Both the position numbers and the translations under genes were made by a program. The notes below the pieces were generated by a model, which was not told the origin of the DNA, made no database searches, and worked only from the letters and a program-made list of their open reading frames with translations. A stretch of DNA of 21,572 nucleotides, taken from contig JAUWTT010000010.1 in the NCBI GenBank assembly GCA_030614585.1, positions 1-21,572 on the forward strand. Reading direction: 5' to 3'. Shown here piece after piece: positions 8,180 to 15,598 of this stretch. Position 1 is the stretch's first letter, and each line of letters begins with the position of its first letter. Source of the DNA: Acidobacteriota bacterium (GTDB lineage Bacteria; Acidobacteriota; UBA6911; RPQK01; JAPXNP01).

Positions 8180-8944
8180 ATGCCCATGAGACCGATATAC
8201 CACGCTCTTTTTGAAATCCAGGAATTCAGCCTTCTCTGTTTCAGGTCGATAGCAAATCTCTTTCAGAAGCCTCGCTATCTCCAGGAAACCTTTCAGCAGA
8301 TGGATGCTGTCGGAGTGGCCTCAGCAGTAATCATTATGCTGACCGGCTTCTTCACAGGTGGAGTGCTCGCCCTACAATCCTCAAAGTCACTTCAGGCCTT
8401 TGGTGCGATCAACCTGACGGGCCAACTTGTGAGTCTTGCGCTGGTGAGAGAACTGGGACCGGTCCTTACCGCGCTCATGATCTCTGGACGGGTGGGCTCA
8501 GGGATTGCGTCTGAGCTTGGCTCAATGGTGGTAACAGAACAGATCGATGCAATGCGCGCTCTTGGAACAGATCCAACAAAGAAACTGGTCACGCCGCGTA
8601 TGGTTGCATGCACAACAATGGTTCCTCTTCTGACAGTGGTGGCCGATTTCTTTGGACTCATCGGCGGATGGATAGTGTCGTTTTACACTCTCAACCTGAA
8701 CACCAACCTTTACTGGAATACAGCCATGCGTTCGATTCATTCGAGTGACGCGGTCGAAGGCCTGATCAAACCGATCGTATTCGGTTTCATCGTGGGGACG
8801 GTGGGCTGTTATTTTGGCCTGCGCACCACAGGCGGTACACGAGGTGTAGGTAAAGCGACGACTCAGGCCGTAGTTTTCGCCTCGGTACTCGTGATCATCA
8901 GTGATTTCTTCCTGAGCAAGATCGTCCTGGAGCTGAGGTTTTGA
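8180..8944 (+). CDS. mlaE: MlaE/YrbE-type lipid ABC transporter permease
   Basis: 254-residue inner-membrane permease of the MCE (Mla-type) phospholipid transport system. The family core is clear: GFFTGGVLALQSSKSL, the LVSLALVRELGPVLTALMISGRVGSGIASELGSM block, EQIDAMRALGTDP and the C-terminal GVGKATTQAVV...SDFFLS. Several hydrophobic segments are visible, consistent with the usual five helices. ATG at 8180; a second in-frame ATG at 8186 is possible. First gene of a plus-strand operon; its TGA overlaps the TTG start of the ATPase (TTGA). Confidence 0.93.
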   Translation: MPMRPIYHALFEIQEFSLLCFRSIANLFQKPRYLQETFQQMDAVGVASAVIIMLTGFFTGGVLALQSSKSLQAFGAINLTGQLVSLALVRELGPVLTALMISGRVGSGIASELGSMVVTEQIDAMRALGTDPTKKLVTPRMVACTTMVPLLTVVADFFGLIGGWIVSFYTLNLNTNLYWNTAMRSIHSSDAVEGLIKPIVFGFIVGTVGCYFGLRTTGGTRGVGKATTQAVVFASVLVIISDFFLSKIVLELRF

Positions 8945-9285
8945 CAGGGATTCGATTCGAAGAGGTCACAAAGGCGTACGACGATCGCAAGGTTCTGGAC
9001 CGGTTCAGCATGACGGTTCACCCGGGTGAGATGAAGATTGTTCTGGGTGGGAGTGGTTCGGGAAAATCAACAATTCTGAAGACAGTCCTGGGGCTGGTGA
9101 AACCGGACAAGGGGCAAGTGTACTTGGGTGATCAGAACATAAGTCAGATGCACGAGGAGGAACTTCTGCAGGTTCGCGGTGAGATCGGGATGGTCTTTCA
9201 GTCAGGGGCACTCTTTGACTCACTGACAGTTGGGAGAATGTGGCTTTCAAGTTGTGGGAGCAGCGGAAACTCAGCGATGAAGTGA
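8941..9285 (+). CDS. mlaF: MlaF-type ABC ATPase, N-terminal part (frameshifted gene)
   Basis: N-terminal part of the Mla transporter ATPase. It starts at a TTG (8941) overlapping the mlaE stop, with GGAG eight bases upstream. Residues 1-98 match the family: Walker A GGSGSGKST (36-44), then GEIGMVFQSGALFDSLTVG with the Q-loop glutamine at 87. After G98 the frame turns into unrelated sequence (RMWLSSCGSS...) and stops at 9285. The family continuation 'ENVAFKLWEQ' is found in another frame, so one G appears to be missing from the GGG run at 9232-9234. Residues after 98 are not genuine MlaF sequence. The two parts together span 8941-9734, about 264 residues, a normal MlaF length. Confidence 0.85.
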   Translation: MTGIRFEEVTKAYDDRKVLDRFSMTVHPGEMKIVLGGSGSGKSTILKTVLGLVKPDKGQVYLGDQNISQMHEEELLQVRGEIGMVFQSGALFDSLTVGRMWLSSCGSSGNSAMK

Positions 9286-9734
9286 TCCAGGAAGATGTCG
9301 AAGAGATGCTCGGTTTCGTAGGACTTCAGGAATCGGAAGACAAGATGCCGTCGGACCTCTCCGGGGGAATGCGCAGACGAGTTGCCATAGCCAGGGCCTT
9401 GGTAGGAAATCCCAAGATCATGCTCTACGACGAACCAACCGCCGGTCTCGACCCGATTACCGGCAGGACTATTTGTGAGCTAGTGATAAAGTTGAGAGAC
9501 CTCGAACAGGTCACCTCAATTTTCGTGACACACGATCTCAATGCGGCAAAGACGATCGCCAGAGAAACGGCAGAACAGTCTCCGGATGGTAGTATCTCGT
9601 TCCGTGCCGGAAACTCGGAGGTGTCTGGCAACACACGCTTCGTGATGCTATCCAAAGGTGCCATACTTCTTGAAGGAACCGAAGATGACTTAAGCACCAC
9701 AGACGACAGTTATATCCGAGAGTTCCTAGATTAG
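9240..9734 (+). CDS. mlaF: MlaF-type ABC ATPase, C-terminal part (frameshifted gene)
   Basis: Downstream part of the same ATPase, readable from a GTG at 9240, but the true joined frame begins near 9234 (GAG AAT GTG, i.e. E-N-V). It carries the ABC signature DLSGGMRRRVAIARAL, Walker B IMLYDEPTAGLDP and the H-loop FVTHD. About 20 extra residues after the H-loop (roughly AEQSPDGSISFRAGNSEVSG) form an insertion relative to E. coli MlaF. Alone it lacks Walker A and cannot be a working ATPase. No Shine-Dalgarno site is seen before the GTG. It ends 10 bases before the MCE gene. Whether the frameshift is real or a sequencing/assembly error cannot be decided from the sequence. Confidence 0.85.
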   Translation: MAFKLWEQRKLSDEVIQEDVEEMLGFVGLQESEDKMPSDLSGGMRRRVAIARALVGNPKIMLYDEPTAGLDPITGRTICELVIKLRDLEQVTSIFVTHDLNAAKTIARETAEQSPDGSISFRAGNSEVSGNTRFVMLSKGAILLEGTEDDLSTTDDSYIREFLD

Positions 9735-9744
9735 GGTGTCAAAT

Positions 9745-11151
9745 ATGAGTCGCAGAAAGCAAACTAGCCTAGCCGAATTGAGGGTCGGCATTTTTGTCGT
9801 CATTTCCTGTGCGCTCCTGGCTGTCGCCATTTTCTTAATCGGCTCTCAAGTCGGACTGTTTCAAGAGCAGTTCTGGGCGATGACATATCTTTCGAACGTT
9901 TCCGGGTTGAAACCAGGTGACATCGTTCTCCTGGGCGGAGTCGAAGTGGGAAACGTCGCCAAGGTCCAGATTTCACGTACCCTGGACCCGCCGGATACAG
10001 TTCAGAATCAGCGGGTGTTTCGCCGCGTAGCCGAGTTGGAGAAGATCCGGAGCGGCATCGAATTGAAGATAGCAAGAGCCGAGGACGAACTGACGGCGGC
10101 CAGAGAGGAGTATCAACGAGTTTTAGCTGAGCAAGGGTCTGAGTCAACAGAAGCACTCCGGCTTGAGAAGGCTGTAGAGGAGGGAACCGATACTCTGACC
10201 GACCAGCAAGAAGACCTCGTCGATATGGACCGAAGAATCGCTGATGCTCGATCGCGGTTTCAGAACATCCTGGTGGAGATGCGAATCAACTCGGAGTATC
10301 GAAACTGGATAAGGAAAGACAGCAACATATCGCTGGGTTCGGTTGGTCTGTTGGGTGATAAGTATATTGAGGTTTCGTTGGGAAGAACGGCAGATCCCCC
10401 CGAGGTACGAGACGTACCAATTAAGGGTGTACTCGGAACCACGACCCGGGAGACGGTGGTGATTACCGGAACCCAACAAGCTTCATTTGGCGAACTGGTT
10501 ACGGGCGCTAACGATATCCTAGCGAATTTCGAAACCCTCTCGGAACAGGTTCAGGGAATCATGCGGAGTTTTGAAGCGGGTGAAGGTACGGTCGGTAAGT
10601 TCATCACCGACCCCTCATTCTTCAACAACCTGAACAAAACGGTCAGCAACGCAAACAAGATGATGGAGAGAATCAGGAGCTTGGTGGAAGATGTCGGCAA
10701 GGGGGGTGGCACAATTTCCAGACTGATGCGGGAAGACGAGGTGTACGAAAGCATCAAATCAACCACAGATCATCTCGAACGCTTACTCCGGAAGATCGAG
10801 GAAGGTGATGGAACTCTTGGGAAGATGGTTAATGATCCTACTATTTACGACAAGAGCGCCAAGATGGTTGGAGACGCAGGGGAAATCACCCGCCGGATCC
10901 GGGATGGCGAGGGAACCCTGGGCAAGCTGACTACCGACGACCAAGTCTACGTATCGCTGCAGAACTCGCTGGACAAATTGGCGGCTCTTCTGAAAGACGT
11001 GGAGGAAGGTAAGGGCACTCTCGGAAAGCTCGCAAAGGACGAGCAACTGTACAACAACTTGAACGAAGTTTCAGCTGAAATTGTCAAACTCATCTACGAT
11101 TTCCGGCAGAACCCCAAGAAGTTCTTGACGATCCGGTTCACGATCTTCTAG
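9745..11151 (+). CDS. mlaD: MCE-domain (MlaD-type) lipid transport protein with coiled-coil insertion and C-terminal repeats
   Basis: 468-residue substrate-binding component of the MCE transporter, anchored in the inner membrane and exposed to the periplasm. The ATG at 9745 (AGGG eight bases upstream) is preferred over a GTG at 9736. Residues 16-33 are the membrane anchor. The MCE domain starts at ~41 with the signature NVSGLKPGDIVLLGGVEVGNV. After ~residue 77 it appears interrupted by a charged helical stretch (~88-172) with heptad-like spacing, then resumes with VEMRINSEYRNWIRKDSNIS and SVGLLGDKYIEVSLG (~177-213). The C-terminus has repeats starting at residues 281, 322, 356, 390 and 424, built on G-T-L-G-K-L...D...Y...L. 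E. coli MlaD is ~183 residues, so this is a much enlarged form. Confidence 0.88.
   Translation: MSRRKQTSLAELRVGIFVVISCALLAVAIFLIGSQVGLFQEQFWAMTYLSNVSGLKPGDIVLLGGVEVGNVAKVQISRTLDPPDTVQNQRVFRRVAELEKIRSGIELKIARAEDELTAAREEYQRVLAEQGSESTEALRLEKAVEEGTDTLTDQQEDLVDMDRRIADARSRFQNILVEMRINSEYRNWIRKDSNISLGSVGLLGDKYIEVSLGRTADPPEVRDVPIKGVLGTTTRETVVITGTQQASFGELVTGANDILANFETLSEQVQGIMRSFEAGEGTVGKFITDPSFFNNLNKTVSNANKMMERIRSLVEDVGKGGGTISRLMREDEVYESIKSTTDHLERLLRKIEEGDGTLGKMVNDPTIYDKSAKMVGDAGEITRRIRDGEGTLGKLTTDDQVYVSLQNSLDKLAALLKDVEEGKGTLGKLAKDEQLYNNLNEVSAEIVKLIYDFRQNPKKFLTIRFTIF
10585..11115 (+). repeat. Five 34-residue (102-base) coding repeats in the MCE protein C-terminus
   Basis: Encoded repeats begin with GTVG, GTIS, GTLG, GTLG and GTLG. 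Spacing is 41 residues between the first pair and exactly 34 between the others. Consensus: G-T-L-G-K-L-x-x-D-x-x-x-Y-x-x-L, a helical stretch, then an acidic xxEEG end. The DNA copies have diverged, so selection is acting on the protein repeat rather than recent duplication. Confidence 0.75.
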
Positions 11152-11163
11152 CTTGGAGGAACA

Positions 11164-11760
11164 ATGATCTCTAATAGAATAGGGGATGGTGCACAGATCA
11201 TTCTCCGGCGGATTATTTCTATCCTGATCTTCTTCAAGATACGCCCAAATCACCTGACGTTCTTCGGCTTCCTCATTAGTATGGGCGTTGCCTACTACTT
11301 TGCGATGGGACAGTTCCGGTTGGCTGGGTTGGTGCTGATTCTCGCCGGACTGTTCGACATGGTGGACGGTATGGTTGCCCGAAAGCTAGGGCAGGAGACT
11401 CCTTTCGGAGCTTTTTTCGACTCCATCATGGACCGCTACTCCGATCTAATCATGTACCTGGGCCTGATAATCTTTTACGGGCGTGCGGACCGGATAAACT
11501 ACGTCGTTCTCGTCGGGATCGTCATGATGGGTTCAGTCCTGACAAGCTATGCGAGAGCTCGAGCTGAATGCCAGATTCCTAAATGCAAGGTTGGCTTTCT
11601 CGAACGCCCGGAGAGAATCGTCTTGCTGCTGATTGGATCCTTTTATTACATGGACCCGGTCATTTGGGTGATTGCGGTTATTTCAAACTGGACCGTCGTT
11701 CACCGGATCTTGTACACGCGAGCCGTGCTTCGGGGCAAGAAATCAATCTTGACGATGTAG
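11164..11760 (+). CDS. CDP-alcohol phosphatidyltransferase family protein
   Basis: 198-residue integral membrane enzyme that swaps CMP of a CDP-lipid for an alcohol head group. The full family motif D-x2-D-G-x2-A-R-x8-G-x3-D-x3-D is present: D65, D68, G69, A72, R73, G82, D86 and D90. Several membrane helices are visible. The later segment YARARAECQ...KVGFLERPERIVLLLIG, with its 'ERPER' motif, resembles phosphatidylinositol-phosphate synthase-like members more than typical PgsA, but the head group (glycerol phosphate, inositol phosphate or other) cannot be fixed from sequence. ATG at 11164 with a strong GGAGG site. It lies 12 bases after the MCE gene and is almost certainly co-transcribed, linking lipid synthesis with lipid transport. 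Confidence 0.88.
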   Translation: MISNRIGDGAQIILRRIISILIFFKIRPNHLTFFGFLISMGVAYYFAMGQFRLAGLVLILAGLFDMVDGMVARKLGQETPFGAFFDSIMDRYSDLIMYLGLIIFYGRADRINYVVLVGIVMMGSVLTSYARARAECQIPKCKVGFLERPERIVLLLIGSFYYMDPVIWVIAVISNWTVVHRILYTRAVLRGKKSILTM

Positions 11761-11871
11761 GGCCAGGGCCTTCTGCCGGGAATTCTTCGTTCTGGTGGGC
11801 GATTTCAAGCCATTTCAGAGCGAAGTGGATCAGGCGTTAGACACCTTGACCAACCACTCGCTCGGCTCAGA

Positions 11872-12555
11872 TCAGTTCCTGATGACACGGACGTCCTTGG
11901 GCAGCTTGACGTTAAAGTCACCCTTGGACAGCTTCGGGTTAAGTTCCAGGTCCTCAAAGCGGATGAGCAGATGATCCTGGGTGGGCTCAACCAGTTTCTG
12001 CTGAATCGGAACCCACTTCTCGCCGTCAATCCACAGCTCAATGCGATCAAAGAAAGCCGCGACCTTCTCTGACTTCGGCTTGAGCTCCAGCCGATAGGTC
12101 TTCTGCCCCCCTATCTCTTCCTCTCCCTTGAAGCTGATATCGTAGGTCTCGGCCAGCGCCGCCTGATCGGATCCAAAACCAAGAAGCAGAAACTCTGCTT
12201 TGTCCTTGTGACGGCCCATGTTGTATTCCTGGGCCTGTTTAATCGATGGTTGATAGAAGAGTACCGTGCCCTCTTTGATCACGAGGAAGTTGGTCGTCGG
12301 GTTCTCAATATCCTTCCTCAAGTAGACGCCCTGTTTGTCTTTAAGGAACAAGAATCGGCCGCTCTCTCCTTCGTCGTATTCTTCCAGGATATCTGTCCAC
12401 TTCTTCTGCTGGAGCCCGGCGCGCATCGACTGGAGATCGGCACCAACCCTATCCATGTTCTCCAGGATTTCATCGAGAGTTATCTGCCCGTAACCGAACA
12501 CCGAACTGGCGACTGCGATAGCAAGAAGAGAGATTGATCCACGTATTGTCAACAT
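11872..12555 (-). CDS. LolA-like outer membrane lipoprotein carrier
   Basis: 227-residue periplasmic protein with a Sec signal peptide (LTIRGSISLLAIAVASSVFG). The mature part fits the LolA fold: ITLDEILENMDRV at the N-terminus, FLFLKDKQGVYLRKDIENP, EGTVLFYQPSIKQAQEY, KTYRLELKPKSE and RIELWIDGEKWVPIQQKL. LolA shuttles lipoproteins from the inner-membrane LolCDE complex to the outer membrane. The ATG at 12555 with GGAAAG just upstream is preferred; a GTG at 12567 would add four residues. Last gene of a minus-strand run that also encodes a LolD-like ATPase, a LolC-like permease and a LolB-like lipoprotein. It is convergent with the phosphatidyltransferase gene; the 111-base gap between them shows no clear terminator. 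Confidence 0.82.
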   Translation of the reverse strand: MLTIRGSISLLAIAVASSVFGYGQITLDEILENMDRVGADLQSMRAGLQQKKWTDILEEYDEGESGRFLFLKDKQGVYLRKDIENPTTNFLVIKEGTVLFYQPSIKQAQEYNMGRHKDKAEFLLLGFGSDQAALAETYDISFKGEEEIGGQKTYRLELKPKSEKVAAFFDRIELWIDGEKWVPIQQKLVEPTQDHLLIRFEDLELNPKLSKGDFNVKLPKDVRVIRN

Positions 12556-12604
12556 TGCGCTTTCCACTATTAGGTGAGATGAGAATGGGAAAAAACGGTT
12601 GCGA

Positions 12605-12877
12605 CTAATCTGAAACGTTCAGCTGGGCTTCGGCTTCTTCCACCCTTTCAATCAGGGTTTCGGAATCCACCGATTTTTCCTCTACCGCTTCCTTTTCACT
12701 GTCCTGTGTGACCTCCCGTTCGTCGGTTTCTGAGAAGAAGGAACCATCGAAAACCGATCTGGGAGTTAAGAAGATAAACAGCAGAATCACTCCGCACATG
12801 ATGTCGTACTGCCAACTTCCTCTTCGGAATCTCCAAAAGATGACCCTGGCTATCGCTCTGAGCGGACCCTTCTGCAT
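12605..12877 (-). CDS. Small single-helix membrane protein, function unknown
   Basis: 90-residue protein, starting at the ATG 12877, one base after the stop of the ATPase gene. A longer start (12898) would overlap that gene by 20 bases. It has a basic N-terminus (RAIARVIFWRFRRGSWQYD), one membrane helix (IMCGVILLFIFLTP, ~residues 27-42), then an acidic Glu/Ser-rich tail ending EEAEAQLNVSD. By the positive-inside rule the tail should face the periplasm. From memory, proteins with a similar R-G-x-W-Q-Y-D...FIFLTPR core occur in acidobacteria; no function is known to me. Its position between the LolD-like ATPase and the LolA-like carrier suggests an accessory part of that transport system. Confidence 0.72.
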   Translation of the reverse strand: MQKGPLRAIARVIFWRFRRGSWQYDIMCGVILLFIFLTPRSVFDGSFFSETDEREVTQDSEKEAVEEKSVDSETLIERVEEAEAQLNVSD

Positions 12878-12878
12878 C

Positions 12879-13610
12879 TCAAAGACTCGTCGGTTCAACT
12901 GCGTAAAAGAGGTTCTTTACGCGGTTCAAGATTCTTCCGTCCCTCATTTCAAGGATACGCGAAGCTGTCGCTGCAGCCTCGGAATCATGGGTGATCATGA
13001 CGATCGTCTGACGGTGTTTCTTGTTCAAGGTTTGGAGCATATCGAGAACTATCTGAGAATTCTCAGAATCGAGATTTCCTGTCGGTTCGTCAGCAAGCAA
13101 GATGGACGGTCGATTAACCACAGCTCGTGCCAGCGCGACTCGCTGCTGCTCTCCGCCAGACAGCTCGGACGGCTTGTGGTGCAGCTTGTGCTCCAATCCA
13201 AGCATAGTGAGCAACTCTCGAGCACTCGTCTCGAATTTATGGCCATTTCCGTGGATTCTTTTTGCCAGCTCAATGTTAGCTTCGGCAGTTAGAGTTGGAA
13301 GCAGATTGTAACGCTGGAACACAAATCCTATTTTATTGCGTCGGACCTCGGTCCGTTTGTTATCTCCAATACTTGCCAGGTCGATTCCATCAATTCGTAC
13401 TGAACCGGCCGATGGAGTCAACAGCCCCCCAAGCAGATGGAGCAGCGTAGATTTACCGCAGCCACTTGGTCCCATGACAGCCACAAATTCTCCTTCTTTG
13501 ACCGTCATATCAACACCTCGTAACGCAGGAACCTCAACCTTGCCGACCCTGTAGACCATCTGCAGGTTTTCGGTTACAACAACGTCCTTTTTCTGACTCA
13601 TTCCAATCAT
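12879..13610 (-). CDS. lolD: LolD/MacB-type ABC transporter ATP-binding protein
   Basis: 243-residue cytoplasmic ATPase. Walker A is GPSGCGKST (47-55), Q-loop FVFQRYNLLPTLTA (Q99), signature LSGGEQQRVALARA (150-163), Walker B ILLADEPTGNLD (170-181) and H-loop MITHD (H208). The LLP-T-AEAN stretch and the 'GNLD' D-loop are typical of the LolD/MacB/FtsE group that works with four-helix MacB-like permeases. Starts at 13619, 13610 and 13601 are all ATG. 13610 lies one base after the permease stop (TAAAATG) and is chosen; the choice is uncertain by a few codons. Partner of the permease directly upstream. Confidence 0.9.
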   Translation of the reverse strand: MIGMSQKKDVVVTENLQMVYRVGKVEVPALRGVDMTVKEGEFVAVMGPSGCGKSTLLHLLGGLLTPSAGSVRIDGIDLASIGDNKRTEVRRNKIGFVFQRYNLLPTLTAEANIELAKRIHGNGHKFETSARELLTMLGLEHKLHHKPSELSGGEQQRVALARAVVNRPSILLADEPTGNLDSENSQIVLDMLQTLNKKHRQTIVMITHDSEAAATASRILEMRDGRILNRVKNLFYAVEPTSL

Positions 13611-13611
13611 T

Positions 13612-14703
13612 TTACTCATAACCAAGAGCTCTCACTGGATCTAAATGCGCGGCCTTGATTGCTGGGTACAATGCTCCCAATGCTCCTCCCCCGACTGCTA
13701 AGCCGGCAGCAACTACTCGCCAGTATGTCGGTATATGAACCGGCATAGTCGGGAAAGTCACTAGGATAAGCTGGATAGTGATGAAAGTCAAAATGAAGCC
13801 CAGCACTACGCCTAACGCACAAATTAACATCGATTCCTTTAATATCAGTTGGATAATGTAAGCCTTGGAAGCTCCCAACGACTTGAGGATGCCTATCTCA
13901 CGCGTCCTCTCCGTGATAGTGCTATACATTGCAAGAAGGATGATCAGGAAGCTGATCACAACAGAGATGAAGACAATCGCCATCAGGAACTGCTTAAACA
14001 CTGGTGTAGAAGCCGTCATAATCGCCTGGATTTCTTCCGTCTTCGTTATTTTATAATGTGGCATCCGGGCCATCAACCGTTCAAAAGCACCATCAGCATC
14101 AACTCCATCAGCCAAGCGGGCAAAGAACATTGTGACTTTGTCCGGCGTTCCGTTCATTTCCTGCAGTGTTGCCAGTGGCACCAGAACTCGCGCAGCAGTG
14201 CCCTGTTCAAAGATTCCACTGATTACGAATTCCTTGCTCAGTATTTCCAGCTTATCGCCCACTACCAGATTCTGTGATCGAGAATAGACGGTGTCGATTA
14301 CGACTTCGTCGGGACGGTCAAAAAGACGGCCATCGACAAACTTCAGACTGCTGTTGACCTGCTCAAAGCTCGCCTTCTCGATACCAAACACAAGATGGAA
14401 CTTTTCACTGAGGAACTTCGCAAGCACAGGTGCAGCCGCGTCAATGCCTTCTATATCCTCAATTACTTTCTTTATTTTGACCGAAAGTGTCCCGCTGTTC
14501 AGCGCAAAAAAGAGCGATGCATCCGGCGGTTGCACGATAAAGTCACCGCCCACTTTTCGCGTCCGCTCAGCGGAATCCGTTAACTGGCCATAGGTCAGAC
14601 CGACACTAACCAGGATGAGTACGACACCTACAGAGATCGCTAGCATACTCACAATAGTCCGAGTAGTTCTTTGTTTCAGGTTTGAATAAATATGTTTCAA
14701 CAT
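13612..14703 (-). CDS. MacB/LolC-type ABC transporter permease
   Basis: 363-residue inner-membrane permease. Layout: one N-terminal helix (~17-40), a periplasmic domain (~45-235) of the MacB-PCD type (VGGDFIVQPPDAS, DGRLFDRPDEVVID, VGDKLEIL) and three C-terminal helices, with the FtsX-like signature ERTREIGILKSLGASKAYI after the second helix and the closing PAIKAAHLDPVRALGYE. This topology is shared by MacB, LolC/E and FtsX. Only one permease gene is present, so the complex would be a homodimer if no partner is encoded elsewhere. ATG at 14703, eight bases after the LolB-like lipoprotein gene; its stop abuts the ATPase start. Macrolide or peptide export is an alternative role, but the neighbours favour lipoprotein transport. 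Confidence 0.87.
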   Translation of the reverse strand: MLKHIYSNLKQRTTRTIVSMLAISVGVVLILVSVGLTYGQLTDSAERTRKVGGDFIVQPPDASLFFALNSGTLSVKIKKVIEDIEGIDAAAPVLAKFLSEKFHLVFGIEKASFEQVNSSLKFVDGRLFDRPDEVVIDTVYSRSQNLVVGDKLEILSKEFVISGIFEQGTAARVLVPLATLQEMNGTPDKVTMFFARLADGVDADGAFERLMARMPHYKITKTEEIQAIMTASTPVFKQFLMAIVFISVVISFLIILLAMYSTITERTREIGILKSLGASKAYIIQLILKESMLICALGVVLGFILTFITIQLILVTFPTMPVHIPTYWRVVAAGLAVGGGALGALYPAIKAAHLDPVRALGYE

Positions 14704-14710
14704 GACTCGA

Positions 14711-15598
14711 CTAACCGTTGCCCTCTACTTGAACCACCTCGGCTCCAGCCGGCACTCTGAGAGTAAACGACTCCGTCTTCAACTCTCGGTTCAATTCAAC
14801 CGTCTCAGGCTTAAACTCGAAGCTGATCGCATAGCGCTCAACTGGTCGATCAATCTCCACCCGAGTGGTTACCAACTTATTTCCAATCTCAACTGAACTT
14901 CCGTAACGGACGATGCTCGTCAGCTCCGACCCAGAATAATACTGCTGTCGTCTAATATGCATCGTGCTGCGTTCGATCCAAATCTTACGCTGCAACTCCA
15001 AGACTTGAGATTCCGGAGTGGCGCGAAAGATTCCGAGAACGTAATACTTGTGAGCCTGATCCTTATCCTCTTCTACATAGTACTTGACCTCAGGATCTTG
15101 GACCGGCACCGGCTCGATCATGATTCCCTCCAGAATGTGCAGCGGACGGACGTTGTAAATAGGGTTGTCTTCGTCAGTCTTAACATCTGTCCGCCCCGTC
15201 ACGAATTGGTTACGTGAAGGAATCCAGATCTGAAATTCATCATTGTGCGAAGCCATTACTAAGACCGAAGAACTCGTCAGTGGGTTCAAAATATTAACGA
15301 ATACCGACCTCGGCTCTTCCGCCACCAGGTAGCCTTTCGCGGTTCTATATTTCTCGAAATACCCGTCTTCGATCGAACCACCCGTGAACTCAACGTCCAG
15401 CTTCGACACCGTCAAGGAGTCGATACCTGCATAGCGATCATTCACTAGTTCGACCAACTCGCTAAGACTGGCTGTCCTGGCTGCGGCGTAGGCAGGGGGT
15501 GCGGTCACCACTTTTCGCTCTTTCACTGCTCCGCAAGATAGTGCTGCGACGAGCAAAAGAGTAACCAGCAGTAATCTAAGGCCAAACTTCGCGTTCAT
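14711..15598 (-). CDS. LolB-like outer membrane lipoprotein
   Basis: 295-residue lipoprotein. The signal sequence MNAKFGLRLLLVTLLLVAALSC gives a lipobox-like ALSC with C22 as the acylation site. The mature domain fits the LolA/LolB-type open barrel: SLTVSKLDVEFTGGSIEDGY, RTAKGYLVAEEPRSVFVNIL, EFQIWIPSRNQFVTG and later strands with WIERSTMHIRRQQYYSG. It resembles the DUF4292/LolB-like class, which may receive lipoproteins at the outer membrane, but sequence alone does not prove that role. The ATG overlaps the DedA-gene stop by four bases (ATGA), so translation is coupled. It sits directly before the permease and ATPase. Confidence 0.75.
   Translation of the reverse strand: MNAKFGLRLLLVTLLLVAALSCGAVKERKVVTAPPAYAAARTASLSELVELVNDRYAGIDSLTVSKLDVEFTGGSIEDGYFEKYRTAKGYLVAEEPRSVFVNILNPLTSSSVLVMASHNDEFQIWIPSRNQFVTGRTDVKTDEDNPIYNVRPLHILEGIMIEPVPVQDPEVKYYVEEDKDQAHKYYVLGIFRATPESQVLELQRKIWIERSTMHIRRQQYYSGSELTSIVRYGSSVEIGNKLVTTRVEIDRPVERYAISFEFKPETVELNRELKTESFTLRVPAGAEVVQVEGNG

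Noticed and set aside
9225..9245. Programmed -1 frameshift in mlaF
   Set aside because: The zero-frame bases GTT GGG AGA do not form an X-XXY-YYZ slippery heptamer and no obvious downstream stem or upstream SD-like stimulator was seen. A simple lost G explains it better.
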